Shown here: positions 36,442-45,894 of the stretch, piece by piece
How positions within the stretch are numbered: position 1 is the first letter of the stretch
How the letters are laid out: every line of letters starts with the position of its first letter
Notes under the pieces: generated by a model
Told to the model about the DNA's origin: nothing
Database searches by the model: none
The model's input: the letters and a program-made list of their open reading frames with translations, nothing else
From: Planctomicrobium sp051466335
GTDB lineage: Bacteria > Planctomycetota > Planctomycetia > Planctomycetales > Planctomycetaceae
Length of the DNA: 64,000 bases
Assembly: GCF_051466335.1 (NCBI RefSeq)
Contig: NZ_CP195793.1
Location: forward strand, 3,038,001-3,102,000
Reading direction: 5' to 3'
Program-made: the position numbers and the translations under genes

Positions 36442-37839
36442 ATGCTCAATCGAAGACAATTGATTCAGAATTGCACTGCTGGCCTGAGTGGAATTGCTCT
36501 CAGCGGATTACTCACAAAAGAGCTGAGCGCACAAACTCCCCCTGCGTCCAGCCCGCTTGCATCGAAGGTGCCGCACTTCCCTGCTCGTGCCAAGCGAGTG
36601 ATCTTTCTGTTTATGCACGGGGGGCCATCGCACCTCGACACATTCGATTACAAGCCGATGCTGGCCAAACACCACGGACAGCCGCTCCCTTTCGACAAGC
36701 CACGAGTCCAATTCTCGCAGACCGGCAACCTGCTGAAGAGTCCATGGGAATTCAAACAATACGGAGAGTCCGGGGCGTGGGTCAGCGATCTGTTTCCTCA
36801 TGTCGGGGCGTGCGCTGACGACATTACGTTTCTGAAGTCCATCCACGGTTCCAATGAAGCCCACGGTGGAGCGTTGCTCAAGATGCACACCGGATCGGAC
36901 ACGTTCGTCCGCCCGAGTATGGGAGCATGGATCAGCTATGGGCTCGGAACTGAAAACGAAAATCTCCCGAGCTTCATCACCATCAACCCAACGCTCGGTC
37001 ACGGCGGGATCCGGAACTTCGGATCAGCGTTTCTCCCTCCAATTCATCAAGCCACACGGATCGGGTCCAGCGGGCAGTCGATGAAGAATGCCACCATCAG
37101 CAATCTTTCCAATTCGGAAGTGACGTCAGATCTGCAGCAACTTCAGCTCAGCTTCATTGAAGAGCTGAATCGCTCGAAACAGGACAGTGTCCAGTCCGAA
37201 TCCGATAAGGCACTGCAGGCACGCATCGAATCGTTCGAACTTGCGTTCCGAATGCAGTCCGTCGCCCCGGATCTTCTCGACTTGAGCAAAGAGACGAAGG
37301 AAACCTTCGATCTCTACGGAATCGATCAGGAGGGGACAGATAATTTCGGGCGTGAATGCTTGATGGCACGTCGCATGGCGGAAGCGGGTGTTCGATTCGT
37401 ACAGGTCTCTCATGGTTACTGGGATCAGCATGGGGATCTGACCAAGATGCATCAGTCGTTGGCTCGTGAAGTCGACAAACCGATCGCAGGATTGCTGAGA
37501 GACCTGAAGCAGCGCGGTTTGCTGGATGATACCCTGGTGATCTGGGGCGCGGAATTTGGACGAACTCCAACCGCACAAGGAGACGATGGCCGCGACCATA
37601 ACCCGCACGGATTTACTTACTGGATGGCTGGCGGCGGTGTGCGTGGGGGCTTCAGCTTTGGAGAAACCGACGATTTCGGATTCTACACAGCCAAAGACCC
37701 CGTTCACGTCCATGACTTACACGCCACGATCCTGCACTTGCTCGGAATTGACCACGAACGACTGACCTATCGTTATGGTGGCCGCGATTTCCGACTGACC
37801 GACGTCGAAGGCCGGGTCATCAATCAGATATTTACCTAA
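36442..37839 (+). CDS. DUF1501 protein
   Basis: A 465-residue DUF1501 protein with a Tat-like signal (LNRRQLIQNCTAGLSGIALS). Family motifs are FMHGGPSHLDTFDYKP, GAEFGRTPTAQGDDGRDHNP near residue 370 and YRYGGRDFRLTDVEG near the end. An AGAGG element 10-15 bases upstream supports the start. It is closely related to the protein at 0.5-1.9 kb and pairs with the cytochrome/DUF1549/DUF1553 gene in front of it, so the window has two such pairs with the same gene order. The fold is that of alkaline phosphatase-like enzymes; the reaction is not known. Confidence 0.94.
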   Translation: MLNRRQLIQNCTAGLSGIALSGLLTKELSAQTPPASSPLASKVPHFPARAKRVIFLFMHGGPSHLDTFDYKPMLAKHHGQPLPFDKPRVQFSQTGNLLKSPWEFKQYGESGAWVSDLFPHVGACADDITFLKSIHGSNEAHGGALLKMHTGSDTFVRPSMGAWISYGLGTENENLPSFITINPTLGHGGIRNFGSAFLPPIHQATRIGSSGQSMKNATISNLSNSEVTSDLQQLQLSFIEELNRSKQDSVQSESDKALQARIESFELAFRMQSVAPDLLDLSKETKETFDLYGIDQEGTDNFGRECLMARRMAEAGVRFVQVSHGYWDQHGDLTKMHQSLAREVDKPIAGLLRDLKQRGLLDDTLVIWGAEFGRTPTAQGDDGRDHNPHGFTYWMAGGGVRGGFSFGETDDFGFYTAKDPVHVHDLHATILHLLGIDHERLTYRYGGRDFRLTDVEGRVINQIFT

Positions 37840-38014
37840 CCCTAATCCCATCCTGCCCGGAATTGATGTCAGGGACAGAAACGGTCACCCAAAACGTCGC
37901 TGATGGCCATCTACCATAGATGACGTTCACTACGAAATGAGATGGAGGCATTGAGGCCGGTTTCTTTGCGCAGCCTTTATGAGGGTTGTCGGATCAACTG
38001 CCGAATTGGCAAGT

Positions 38015-38047
38015 TCAAAAAAACACCCCCTGCACTGCAGAGGGTGT
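38015..38047 (-). terminator. Rho-independent terminator of tRNA-Arg
   Basis: On the minus strand an 11-bp stem with one mismatch (38047-38037 with 38033-38023) and a 3-base loop is followed by a run of about seven U. It lies about 50 bases past the tRNA 3' end. Confidence 0.9.
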
Positions 38048-38099
38048 CATTCAGGAGAGTTGGACTCCTAGATTGATATGAACTGGATTGACTTGAAAT

Positions 38100-38173
38100 T
38101 GTCCCCGGCGGGATTCGAACCCACGACCTTCAGTTTAGGAAACGGACGCTCTATCCTGCTGAGCTACGAGGAC
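38100..38173 (-). tRNA. tRNA-Arg(CCT)
   Basis: A 74-base cloverleaf read on the minus strand. The acceptor arms GTCCTCG/CGGGGAC pair with one G-T, the D stem is GCTC/GAGC, the T arm contains GTGGGTTCGAATCCCGC, and the discriminator is A. The anticodon loop TTCCTAA gives anticodon CCT, reading AGG. The anticodon stem TCCGT/ACTGA has a C-T mismatch at pair 29-41, where ACGGA would restore pairing. CCA is not encoded. Confidence 0.93.
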
Positions 38174-38460
38174 CACAGCGATCAGACGCCATTGGTTGAC
38201 CGTCGCTCTCAGGAGTTTAGCGTTGTTTGGTCAGGAGGAAAACCATCGACGTCTCACCGTCGCTGGGATCTTTTGAGAGATATTCACTGGGTCAATACGT
38301 CGGCAGGCTTTAACCGCCTGAATTGGCCTTGCTGGTCGGTTGGGGGCGGGTCGGGAGCAGCACATCTTCCCCTCACTTTCTGGACAGAAGACCAAGGACT
38401 GGAAAGCTCGTGATCGAACTCGAGCATTTCCATTATTCGTCAGGAGTTGAAAAAGGAAAA

Positions 38461-40461
38461 TCAGTTTTTATAGGTCATCAGGATTTCGACCACAGGGACC
38501 CCTGCGATCTCTTCAAAGCCTCCTTCTGCAACTTTTGCTCCCAATCTCGTTAAAGATTGAATTTCTTTATCGGAAAGTCGCTTTCCGTCGAGTTGATGTC
38601 GGAGTTTGATGCATGCGATGTTTGCAGCATCCCGCGTCAGACCGCTCGCGTGCCGTGCCCCGTATAGGGACGTACAGAGCATCACAACGGCTGTCTGAAC
38701 TCTCATGGACAGTTCGGCCATCCGACACTGACGGTCCGGAAGTTTCAGCTGATACGTCCGCATGATTTTTGAAATTTCGAGTCGCGACTCACGAAGGAAT
38801 TTCGTGGCGAACCGAAAGTGTCCACGAAGGTGCTCCACACTGGCCTGATCCGTCGTTTTTACGCGGTCGAACACACTTTCGTCGGTGGAAGCAAACGGCA
38901 TTGAGGCTGTCTGTGCAACCAACCATCGGCTGTAGTGCATCAGCGGTTTTCTCAGCGCCCATGCGTGGGCAGGATTCATCAGATTCGGGTTTTTGATGCC
39001 ACTTTCATGAAGAGTCTTTCCAATCTCTTCGAAGTACTCTTTTCCATGCTCTTTGACGAGTGATTTGAAGAACGCCATTCCCAACATCTCTCCTTCCCCT
39101 TCATAAATGCAGGGGGCGAGAAGGTCGTGGACATTATCGCCGAACCAGTGTCCGTGCAGGAAAGAACGACCACCGTGCGTCTTCATGGCGATTTCAATGG
39201 TCGACTCTTTGAGTGCTTCGCTGCCAAAAATTTTGGCAATTATGCACTCCATTTCACCACGATAGCCCAAATCCAACAGGCCGGCGGTCCACTGGGTGAG
39301 AGCGTCGGACGCCACGATGAGCCCCGCCAAAATTCCGACCCGGCGACGAACCAGTTCCCGTTTTACAATCGCTTCCCCGTAAGTGTGGCGAAATTCCGCC
39401 CAAGGAAGGATATTTGCCAGCATCATCCGCATCGTTCCAGCAGCATTGGCGCATAATGCAACACGCCCTCGGTTCAATCCGTGATAGGCAATCGTCAGAC
39501 CATCACCATTCCCTGCATCCAGCAGATTCGCAGCGGGGACACGCAAGCCGTTAAATACGATTCCCTGGTTGTAGGCATGCTTCAGGGCGTACAGGCCATA
39601 CTTCTTCAAATGAAATTGTTCCGACTCTTCTTTTGGAAGATCCACAATCAGAACCGCAGGCTTATTTTCGATTAGACAGACGACTCCTACCGTTCTTCCG
39701 GGGCGAACATTCGTGATGAACAACTTCTCGCCGTAAAGAACGTATTCGTCCCCTTCACGGACAGCCTCCGTTCGTAACGCTGTCAAATCAGATCCGGCGC
39801 AAGGTTCCGTGAGAGCAAATGCGGAGAGAGCCTCACCCGACGCAAGTTTGGGAAGGAATTGATTCTTTTGCTCCTCGTTACCGAACGCCTGAACCGGATC
39901 GACTGCGCCGATGCAGGCGTGGACCGATGCCAGTCCTGCGATCGTAGGATCAACCGTCGCCATGCGGGTCAGAAACGTGGCGAACTGAGTAATGGTCGCA
40001 CCGCTTCCCCCGTACTTTTCGTCGACAAGCAATCCCCAGTAGCCGACTTGTGCCAGATCTTCGAATACCTGATCTGGAATCTTGCCGTTGTCGGGGTCAA
40101 TCATCGTCCGATTGAGAACGTGATTTCGAACGATCTGATAGGACCGTTCCATCACATCCGCAGCCTTTGCGGACTGAGCAACGGGAGGATTTTCGAACCC
40201 AAACAAATCGATTGGGGCTGTGTCCCAAACGGCTCGATGCACCGGGCTGGCTGCTGTCTGATACTTACGTTCAAACAACTCTTCGACCCGTTCATCTGCT
40301 GCATCCACTGCCCCCATTCTCCGGGATTCTTCTTCGGACTTCCCGCCGAGGCGCATCGCTGTCTCAGCGAACGAAGGAGCGTTCGGATTAAATGGTTCCG
40401 TGACACGGACACCGGTTGTCTCTGCAGGATTCTGTCCATCTATTCTGGATCGAATCGACAT
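38461..40461 (-). CDS. Acyl-CoA dehydrogenase (FadE-type)
   Basis: A 666-residue FAD enzyme that makes the trans-2-enoyl-CoA in the first oxidation step of fatty acid breakdown. The central acyl-CoA dehydrogenase core shows ALTEPCAGSDLTALRTEA and YGEKLFITNVRPG, and the catalytic Glu lies in IYEGEGEMLGMAF. It is longer than the roughly 390-residue short-chain enzymes, with an N-terminal extension and a helical C-terminal region of about 170 residues, as in long-chain types. The start at 40461 is fixed by AGAGGAGG 7 bases upstream. It is the last gene of a four-gene beta-oxidation operon on the minus strand. Confidence 0.93.
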   Translation of the reverse strand: MSIRSRIDGQNPAETTGVRVTEPFNPNAPSFAETAMRLGGKSEEESRRMGAVDAADERVEELFERKYQTAASPVHRAVWDTAPIDLFGFENPPVAQSAKAADVMERSYQIVRNHVLNRTMIDPDNGKIPDQVFEDLAQVGYWGLLVDEKYGGSGATITQFATFLTRMATVDPTIAGLASVHACIGAVDPVQAFGNEEQKNQFLPKLASGEALSAFALTEPCAGSDLTALRTEAVREGDEYVLYGEKLFITNVRPGRTVGVVCLIENKPAVLIVDLPKEESEQFHLKKYGLYALKHAYNQGIVFNGLRVPAANLLDAGNGDGLTIAYHGLNRGRVALCANAAGTMRMMLANILPWAEFRHTYGEAIVKRELVRRRVGILAGLIVASDALTQWTAGLLDLGYRGEMECIIAKIFGSEALKESTIEIAMKTHGGRSFLHGHWFGDNVHDLLAPCIYEGEGEMLGMAFFKSLVKEHGKEYFEEIGKTLHESGIKNPNLMNPAHAWALRKPLMHYSRWLVAQTASMPFASTDESVFDRVKTTDQASVEHLRGHFRFATKFLRESRLEISKIMRTYQLKLPDRQCRMAELSMRVQTAVVMLCTSLYGARHASGLTRDAANIACIKLRHQLDGKRLSDKEIQSLTRLGAKVAEGGFEEIAGVPVVEILMTYKN

Positions 40462-40549
40462 GATGTTGCCTCCTCTATTGATCACTCTTGTGACAGTCGG
40501 AAGTTGGCATCTGTGCGACGCTCGTGATTGAGGCTGTCAATGAACGGTG

Positions 40550-42697
40550 CTATTGAAAGACGCTTTCATTCAGATTCACGGTCGGTTCCGGATCGAATCG
40601 ATTCCCGTATCGCTCTTTCAGTTTCTCCAACCGGCGAACGACTTCGGTTTCGGTCCAGGACTGAATGCACTGCATTGGTCCTCCACGAAACGGTGCGAAT
40701 CCAGTTCCGAGTACCATCCCCAGATCCACCATCCATGCTTCCTGGACGACTCCCTCTGCCAGGCAGCGACGCGACTCATTGATCATCGCGAGGAAGAGTC
40801 TTTGCTGAATGTGATCTAGGCTTTCCCCGTTGACGTTCCAATCGTTCATCGGCTCCTCCTTCGCAATGCTCACTTGCTCGGGGAGTGGAGCGGCATCTCC
40901 TTTTCTTCCGCTGATCCAGCGATAGAAGCCTTGTCCCGATTTTTGACCTCTATGGCCAGCATCGACCATCTTCTGAAAGAGAGCCGGAATTGGGCTCTCC
41001 TGCTTGGCAAGCGGAGTCAATGTTTTGGAAACATCCAAAGCCACATCGAGACCGACAACATCGAGAAGTTCGATCGGCCCCATCGGCATTCCGAATTTTC
41101 TCGCACTCCTGTCGATTTCCGAAAGCGAGTACCCTTCCAAAGCTAACCTTGCCGCTTCGTCCAAGTAGGGAAACAGGATCCGATTCACTAAAAATCCTGG
41201 GGATTGCTTCACAACAATCGGCGTTTTGCCAAGTGCTTTGGCGAGTGCGACGAGCGTTGCAATTGTTTCGTCGCTGGTGTCTGGAGCGCGAACCACCTCG
41301 ACCAACGGCATTTTGTGAACCGGATTGAAAAAGTGGAGACCAGCCACTTTGTCGGGGCGCTTCGTGGCTTGTGCCATGTCGCTAATGGGGAGTGCCGACG
41401 TATTCGAAACCATCAATGCTCGGGGTGGCAGCGCAAGATCCGCTTGTAGGAACAGCGACTCTTTCACTTCCAGCTTTTCGACAATCGCTTCAACCATCAG
41501 ATCAATCGAATCATCGGACCTCCACGCTGTCCGAGATTCAATATTCTTGAGTGCCGATTGAGCGGCCTCTTGGGTCATCGCCTTCTTGGCAACCGCTTTC
41601 GTAAACAAGGAGCGAATCGTCTCCATGCCACGGTCAACGAACTCTTGTTGAATGTCCTGGAGCACAACGGCCAGACCGCGAGAGGCTGCAAGTTGGGCAA
41701 TCCCTGCCCCCATGGTCCCCGCTCCGATCACCGCGATTTTGCGTACGGGCAATGGCTCCATACCGTTCATCCAGCTACTCCCTTTCTTGGCTCGTTCGGT
41801 ATCCAGAAACAAGTGAATGAGATTTTTGGATACCGAACCCAGGGCGAGCATAGTGAACGCGTGGCGTTCTACAAGGAGCCCCTCTTCTGTCACATCCGAG
41901 GTCTCCGCACCAATAGCGACAGCTTTCAGGATTTCCGGAAGTGCGGGATAGTGAGAAGCGGTTTTCGCGATCGATTTGCGAGCGAGATTCAACACCAGTG
42001 CCCGACCGACTCCGTTTCGATCAAGCAGCCATCGAGTCCACGTCGATGATGGTGCCGCCCGCTCTCTTCCGGACAGTTTTTCTTGAACAAATTGATTCAA
42101 AGCGTCGTCAATGTGAGTGGGATCGATCAGTTCGTCGACCAAGCCGTTTTTGAACGCAGCCGACGCGGAAATCAACTTCCCTTCCAGCACCATCGGCAAG
42201 GCCTGACTCAGACCAATCTTCTTCGGAAGCCGTTGAGTTCCTCCCCATGCTGGAATTAAACCGAGCTTGACCTCTGGCAAACCGAGTTTGGTTTCAGGTG
42301 AATCGACGGCCAGGCGGAACTTGCAGGAGAGTGCGAATTCCAATCCACCGCCGACGCACGCTCCATGGATTAACGCAAGAGTCGGAATCGGTAGGTTCTC
42401 AATTCGATTGAAAAGCGCCTGCCCGTGCTCAATGAGTGCGGAAACTTCCTCTGCGGAACTCAAGGTTCCCAACCGCTGGATATCAGCACCAGCGAGAAAG
42501 CCTGCCGCTTTTCCGCTTCGAAAAACAATAAAACGCACATCTCGCGGGGACATCTTTTCGAGTTCACCGACGAGAGCCGTCAAGTCCTCAATGACCTGTT
42601 GATCAAACACATTGACAGAACGTTCGGGGACATCCAGAACGGCTGTCAACACTTGATCAGAGCTTGTCGACACTCGAAATGTTTTGAGATTCAACAT
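40550..42697 (-). CDS. Fatty oxidation complex alpha subunit: enoyl-CoA hydratase / 3-hydroxyacyl-CoA dehydrogenase
   Basis: A 715-residue bifunctional enzyme of the FadB/FadJ type. The N-terminal crotonase domain (about 1-190) has the oxyanion-hole and catalytic region GACVGGGLEFALSCKFRLAV and LGLPEVKLGLIPAWGGTQRL. The NAD-binding dehydrogenase domain starts at IAVIGAGTMGAGIAQLAAS and has the catalytic His in LHFFNPVHKMPLVEV, followed by the C-terminal 3HCDH domain (SPGFLVNRILFPYLDEAARL). It hydrates enoyl-CoA and oxidises the 3-hydroxyacyl-CoA. GAGAGGA upstream fixes the start. It lies 59 bases after the thiolase gene and 88 before the acyl-CoA dehydrogenase gene. Confidence 0.95.
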   Translation of the reverse strand: MLNLKTFRVSTSSDQVLTAVLDVPERSVNVFDQQVIEDLTALVGELEKMSPRDVRFIVFRSGKAAGFLAGADIQRLGTLSSAEEVSALIEHGQALFNRIENLPIPTLALIHGACVGGGLEFALSCKFRLAVDSPETKLGLPEVKLGLIPAWGGTQRLPKKIGLSQALPMVLEGKLISASAAFKNGLVDELIDPTHIDDALNQFVQEKLSGRERAAPSSTWTRWLLDRNGVGRALVLNLARKSIAKTASHYPALPEILKAVAIGAETSDVTEEGLLVERHAFTMLALGSVSKNLIHLFLDTERAKKGSSWMNGMEPLPVRKIAVIGAGTMGAGIAQLAASRGLAVVLQDIQQEFVDRGMETIRSLFTKAVAKKAMTQEAAQSALKNIESRTAWRSDDSIDLMVEAIVEKLEVKESLFLQADLALPPRALMVSNTSALPISDMAQATKRPDKVAGLHFFNPVHKMPLVEVVRAPDTSDETIATLVALAKALGKTPIVVKQSPGFLVNRILFPYLDEAARLALEGYSLSEIDRSARKFGMPMGPIELLDVVGLDVALDVSKTLTPLAKQESPIPALFQKMVDAGHRGQKSGQGFYRWISGRKGDAAPLPEQVSIAKEEPMNDWNVNGESLDHIQQRLFLAMINESRRCLAEGVVQEAWMVDLGMVLGTGFAPFRGGPMQCIQSWTETEVVRRLEKLKERYGNRFDPEPTVNLNESVFQ

Positions 42698-42756
42698 TAC
42701 GTTTTCCTCTCGATTCCAATTCCTGACCGCCCGCACATTGCAGAAAAGACGTCAGG

Positions 42757-44055
42757 TTAGGAGGGATGACTTTCGATCCACACCGCCATGCCCTGACCAC
42801 CGCCGATACACAAACTGGCTAGTCCGTGACGAAGCCCTTTTTCCTGTAAAGCGCGAAGTAACGTGAGCATCAATCGGCTCCCAGACGCCCCCAGAGGATG
42901 CCCCAGAGAGATGGCCCCTCCATTCACGTTCAGTTTTTCTTGTGGAATGCGTCCGATTGCCTCTTCGCGATGCAAATGTGTCCGACAGTATTCATCAGAC
43001 GCCATCGCTTCCAGGCAAGCCAGAACCTGTGCAGCGAATGCTTCATTGATTTCAAACAGATCGAAATCAGAAAGCGACCGCTTGGTACATTTCAGCAACT
43101 GATCGATAGCAAAAACCGGCCCCAAACCCATTCTTTTCGGATCAAGGCCGACGACGGAATAGGCGTGAATTGTACCGATCGGTTTCAGTCCAAAGTGAGT
43201 CGCTTCTGCATCCGATGCGATGACAATTGAGCACGCTCCGTCAGTCAATTGCGAGCTATTTCCAGCGGTGACCGATCCTCCCTTTTTGAATACTGGATGC
43301 AATTTGCTCAATGCTTGCATTGTTTGATTGGGGCGGATGCCGTTGTCTTTCTGAACAGATTCTCCCTCGACAAGAACCGGGAATACTTCCCCGTCAAAAA
43401 AACCTCGTTCCCACCCTGATGAGGCGCGTTGATGGCTTTGCAGCGCAAACGCATCCTGTGCCTCACGAGAGATAGAAAATTCTTCTGCCAAAATTTCGGC
43501 TGTCTCTCCCATGTTCAAACCGCAGGTCGGGTCAGTCAGCCCTACCTGCAATGCAGAGATCGGAGCCAACATCGACGGTCGAAGGCTCAGTAAATGCGAG
43601 AATTTCGCAAGCCCCCGCTTCCTTCGCCAGTCCAGCAACCAATCCTGAAACTCGTTCCCGAATTGAATCGGGATATTCGACATGGACTCAACTCCACCTG
43701 CGCCGACAATTGCAGCTCTCCCATCGTTGATCGCCAGGCATCCAGACAGAACCGCCTCCATCCCTGAACCGCAGTTTCTATTGACCGTAAACGCTGGCGC
43801 CTGCATCGGGACGCGGGCTCGAAGTGCGATCACGCGCGCGATATTGGCAGCGTTTGCGGGTGTCGCCACATTACCGAACACGACTTCATCAAGTTGATCT
43901 GGACCAATCCCGGAACTGATCATCGCCTCTTTCAGAGCGAGCGATCCAAGTTGGACAGCGTCAACAGAATTGAAGACACCAAACGCCTTCTCAAAAGGAG
44001 TTCGCATACCGCCGAGTATCTGGACAGGGCTGAACGTATGTAAGGGAGTATTCAT
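42757..44055 (-). CDS. Acetyl-CoA acyltransferase (3-ketoacyl-CoA thiolase, FadA/FadI type)
   Basis: A 432-residue thiolase that cuts 3-ketoacyl-CoA into acetyl-CoA and a shortened acyl-CoA. The nucleophilic Cys lies in NRNCGSGMEAVLSGC, the catalytic His in GGAISLGHPLGASGSR, and the second Cys in LCIGGGQGMAVWIE. The length is close to FadI. It would form the beta subunit of the fatty oxidation complex with the hydratase/dehydrogenase encoded directly downstream. It is the second gene of the operon, 120 bases after the acyl-CoA ligase gene. Confidence 0.95.
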   Translation of the reverse strand: MNTPLHTFSPVQILGGMRTPFEKAFGVFNSVDAVQLGSLALKEAMISSGIGPDQLDEVVFGNVATPANAANIARVIALRARVPMQAPAFTVNRNCGSGMEAVLSGCLAINDGRAAIVGAGGVESMSNIPIQFGNEFQDWLLDWRRKRGLAKFSHLLSLRPSMLAPISALQVGLTDPTCGLNMGETAEILAEEFSISREAQDAFALQSHQRASSGWERGFFDGEVFPVLVEGESVQKDNGIRPNQTMQALSKLHPVFKKGGSVTAGNSSQLTDGACSIVIASDAEATHFGLKPIGTIHAYSVVGLDPKRMGLGPVFAIDQLLKCTKRSLSDFDLFEINEAFAAQVLACLEAMASDEYCRTHLHREEAIGRIPQEKLNVNGGAISLGHPLGASGSRLMLTLLRALQEKGLRHGLASLCIGGGQGMAVWIESHPS

Positions 44056-44175
44056 GATGTTCTCACGAGTTGAGGCTGACGTCGTGATCTGTTGTAAGTC
44101 ATTTGGAGGTGATGCAACCGATGTTCATGTGAATGAATCAATTCCCGCACGCCTCGATACCTTGTACATTTTGGT

Positions 44176-45894
44176 CTAGTTTCCGGTTCCAACCCCCGAG
44201 TTTCTCAGTTCTCTCCGCAGTACTTTTCCTAAAAAGTTTCTTGGAAGATCCTCTTTCCGTTCTTCGATCAAATGAGGTCGCTTCTGGGACGAAAGATGTT
44301 TCTTCAGGAAAGCATCGAAGTCTCGCTGATTTAGTTGATTCCCTGGATTCATCACAACAACTGCCTTGACCACTTCACCCTTTGCTTCGTCCGGGACTCC
44401 GACAACCGCCACGTCCTTAATGCCCGGATATTTTCGCAGCACCTCCTCAACATCTCCCGGATAAACATTGAATCCTGAGGTGATGATCAGATCCTTCTTG
44501 CGGTCCACAATTCGGAAGAAGCCATTTCCATCGCAGGTCGCCAAGTCCCCGGTATGCAGCCAGCCATCTTTTAACGCAGCGTCGGTAAGATCCGGCCGAT
44601 TCCAGTAGCCGTGCATCACTTGCGGGCCACGAATAACAAGCTCGCCCACTTCTCCTGTCGGCATTTCTTCAACACCGGTTGTCGCATCGACGATCTTTGC
44701 CATGGTGTCTGGCAGCGGAAGCCCAATCGTTCCGGGAATCGCGGTGCCATCCAGCGGGCCGGCGTGCGTCACAGGACTGGCCTCTGAAAGACCGTAGCCT
44801 TCGACAACGGTCGCGCCGCTCAGTGCGCTAAATTTTTCAGCGACAGACGCAGGAAGTGCAGCACCCCCTGAAATGACCTTTTGAATCAGTTTCAGTTCGG
44901 GAACCGGATTTCTTTCCAGCACGGGATTGAGCGCTGCCAACATTGCGGGGACGGTCGGAAACACGGTCGGTCGATGTTTCGCGATTAATCGACAAACTGA
45001 AGCGACGCGAAATCGATGATGGAGAATCAGTGTCGCGCCGAGGGCGAGTCCGTTCGTCAGGCATGTGGAAAGACCGTAGCTGTGGAAGAACGGAAGGACG
45101 GCAAGCAATGTTTCCGTTCCCTGATGATTCCCGGCCCAATGAGAAATCTGCCACGCGTTCGACATCAGGTTTCCATGCGTTAACGCAACGGCTTTGGGTT
45201 CCGATGTCGTTCCACCTGTTGGCAGGATATAGGCGAGATCGCTGGGGCTCATTTTTAACGGTTCGAATCCGTCTTCTTTCAGACGCCCCGCTTTGGTGAC
45301 GTCGATCAAAGAGATACTTTTCCCTTTAGGATTGATCGAACTGAATCCCAAACGCATCAGACGAACCCATGCGTAGCCCAGCCCCTCGAGACGGCTGAGT
45401 CGATCGCCTAACGAAGAATAGATGATAATTTCAGGCTGATCGTCCCCGTGACACACGAGCGGAGTCATCACATCTAGCGTAATCACAATGCGACACTGCG
45501 TCGTCTTCACAAATGCGCCTGCTTCCTCTGCAACTGAGAGTGGACTGAGAGCGACCGCAACGCCGCCAGCCATCCAGATTCCATTCAGTGCGAAGATGTA
45601 TTCAGGACAATTGGGAAGCAAAATCCCGACCCGATCCCCCGATTGCAATCCTTGTTCAATCAGCCACATCGCAATACGGCGGGCACGTGAACAGATTTTG
45701 GGGAACTTCAGCTCATCCCCATAGTAGATGCAGCCAACCCTGTCCGGCCATTTCGTCGCAGCCCGTTCAAGTAACCAGTAAAGTGGTTCCTGTGGATAAC
45801 TGAGCGTCGGGGGGACATCCTGAGGATAGCTCTTCAGCCAGGGGCGGACACTGAGATCATCCGCTAGTCCGGAAATGACTTTTGCCGTTGTCAT
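44176..45894 (-). CDS. Long-chain fatty-acid--CoA ligase (AMP-binding)
   Basis: A 572-residue adenylate-forming ligase that activates fatty acids with ATP and CoA at the inner membrane. The phosphate loop is LPTGGTTSEPKA, a slight variant of TSGTTGxPKG; later motifs are VVEGYGLSEASPVTH, GWLHTGDLATCDGNGFF and RKKDLIITSGFNVYPGDVEE, and the C-terminal Lys of the second half reaction is in LPRNFLGKVLRREL. AGGAGG 6 bases upstream fixes the start at 45894. It is the first gene of the beta-oxidation operon. No FadR or TetR gene is adjacent, so regulation cannot be inferred. Confidence 0.93.
   Translation of the reverse strand: MTTAKVISGLADDLSVRPWLKSYPQDVPPTLSYPQEPLYWLLERAATKWPDRVGCIYYGDELKFPKICSRARRIAMWLIEQGLQSGDRVGILLPNCPEYIFALNGIWMAGGVAVALSPLSVAEEAGAFVKTTQCRIVITLDVMTPLVCHGDDQPEIIIYSSLGDRLSRLEGLGYAWVRLMRLGFSSINPKGKSISLIDVTKAGRLKEDGFEPLKMSPSDLAYILPTGGTTSEPKAVALTHGNLMSNAWQISHWAGNHQGTETLLAVLPFFHSYGLSTCLTNGLALGATLILHHRFRVASVCRLIAKHRPTVFPTVPAMLAALNPVLERNPVPELKLIQKVISGGAALPASVAEKFSALSGATVVEGYGLSEASPVTHAGPLDGTAIPGTIGLPLPDTMAKIVDATTGVEEMPTGEVGELVIRGPQVMHGYWNRPDLTDAALKDGWLHTGDLATCDGNGFFRIVDRKKDLIITSGFNVYPGDVEEVLRKYPGIKDVAVVGVPDEAKGEVVKAVVVMNPGNQLNQRDFDAFLKKHLSSQKRPHLIEERKEDLPRNFLGKVLRRELRNSGVGTGN

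Noticed and set aside
38078..38413. A 111-codon plus-strand frame
   Set aside because: It runs through the tRNA-Arg gene in antisense and begins inside its terminator region.
39859..40527. A 222-codon plus-strand frame
   Set aside because: Antisense to the acyl-CoA dehydrogenase N-terminus; no recognisable domain.
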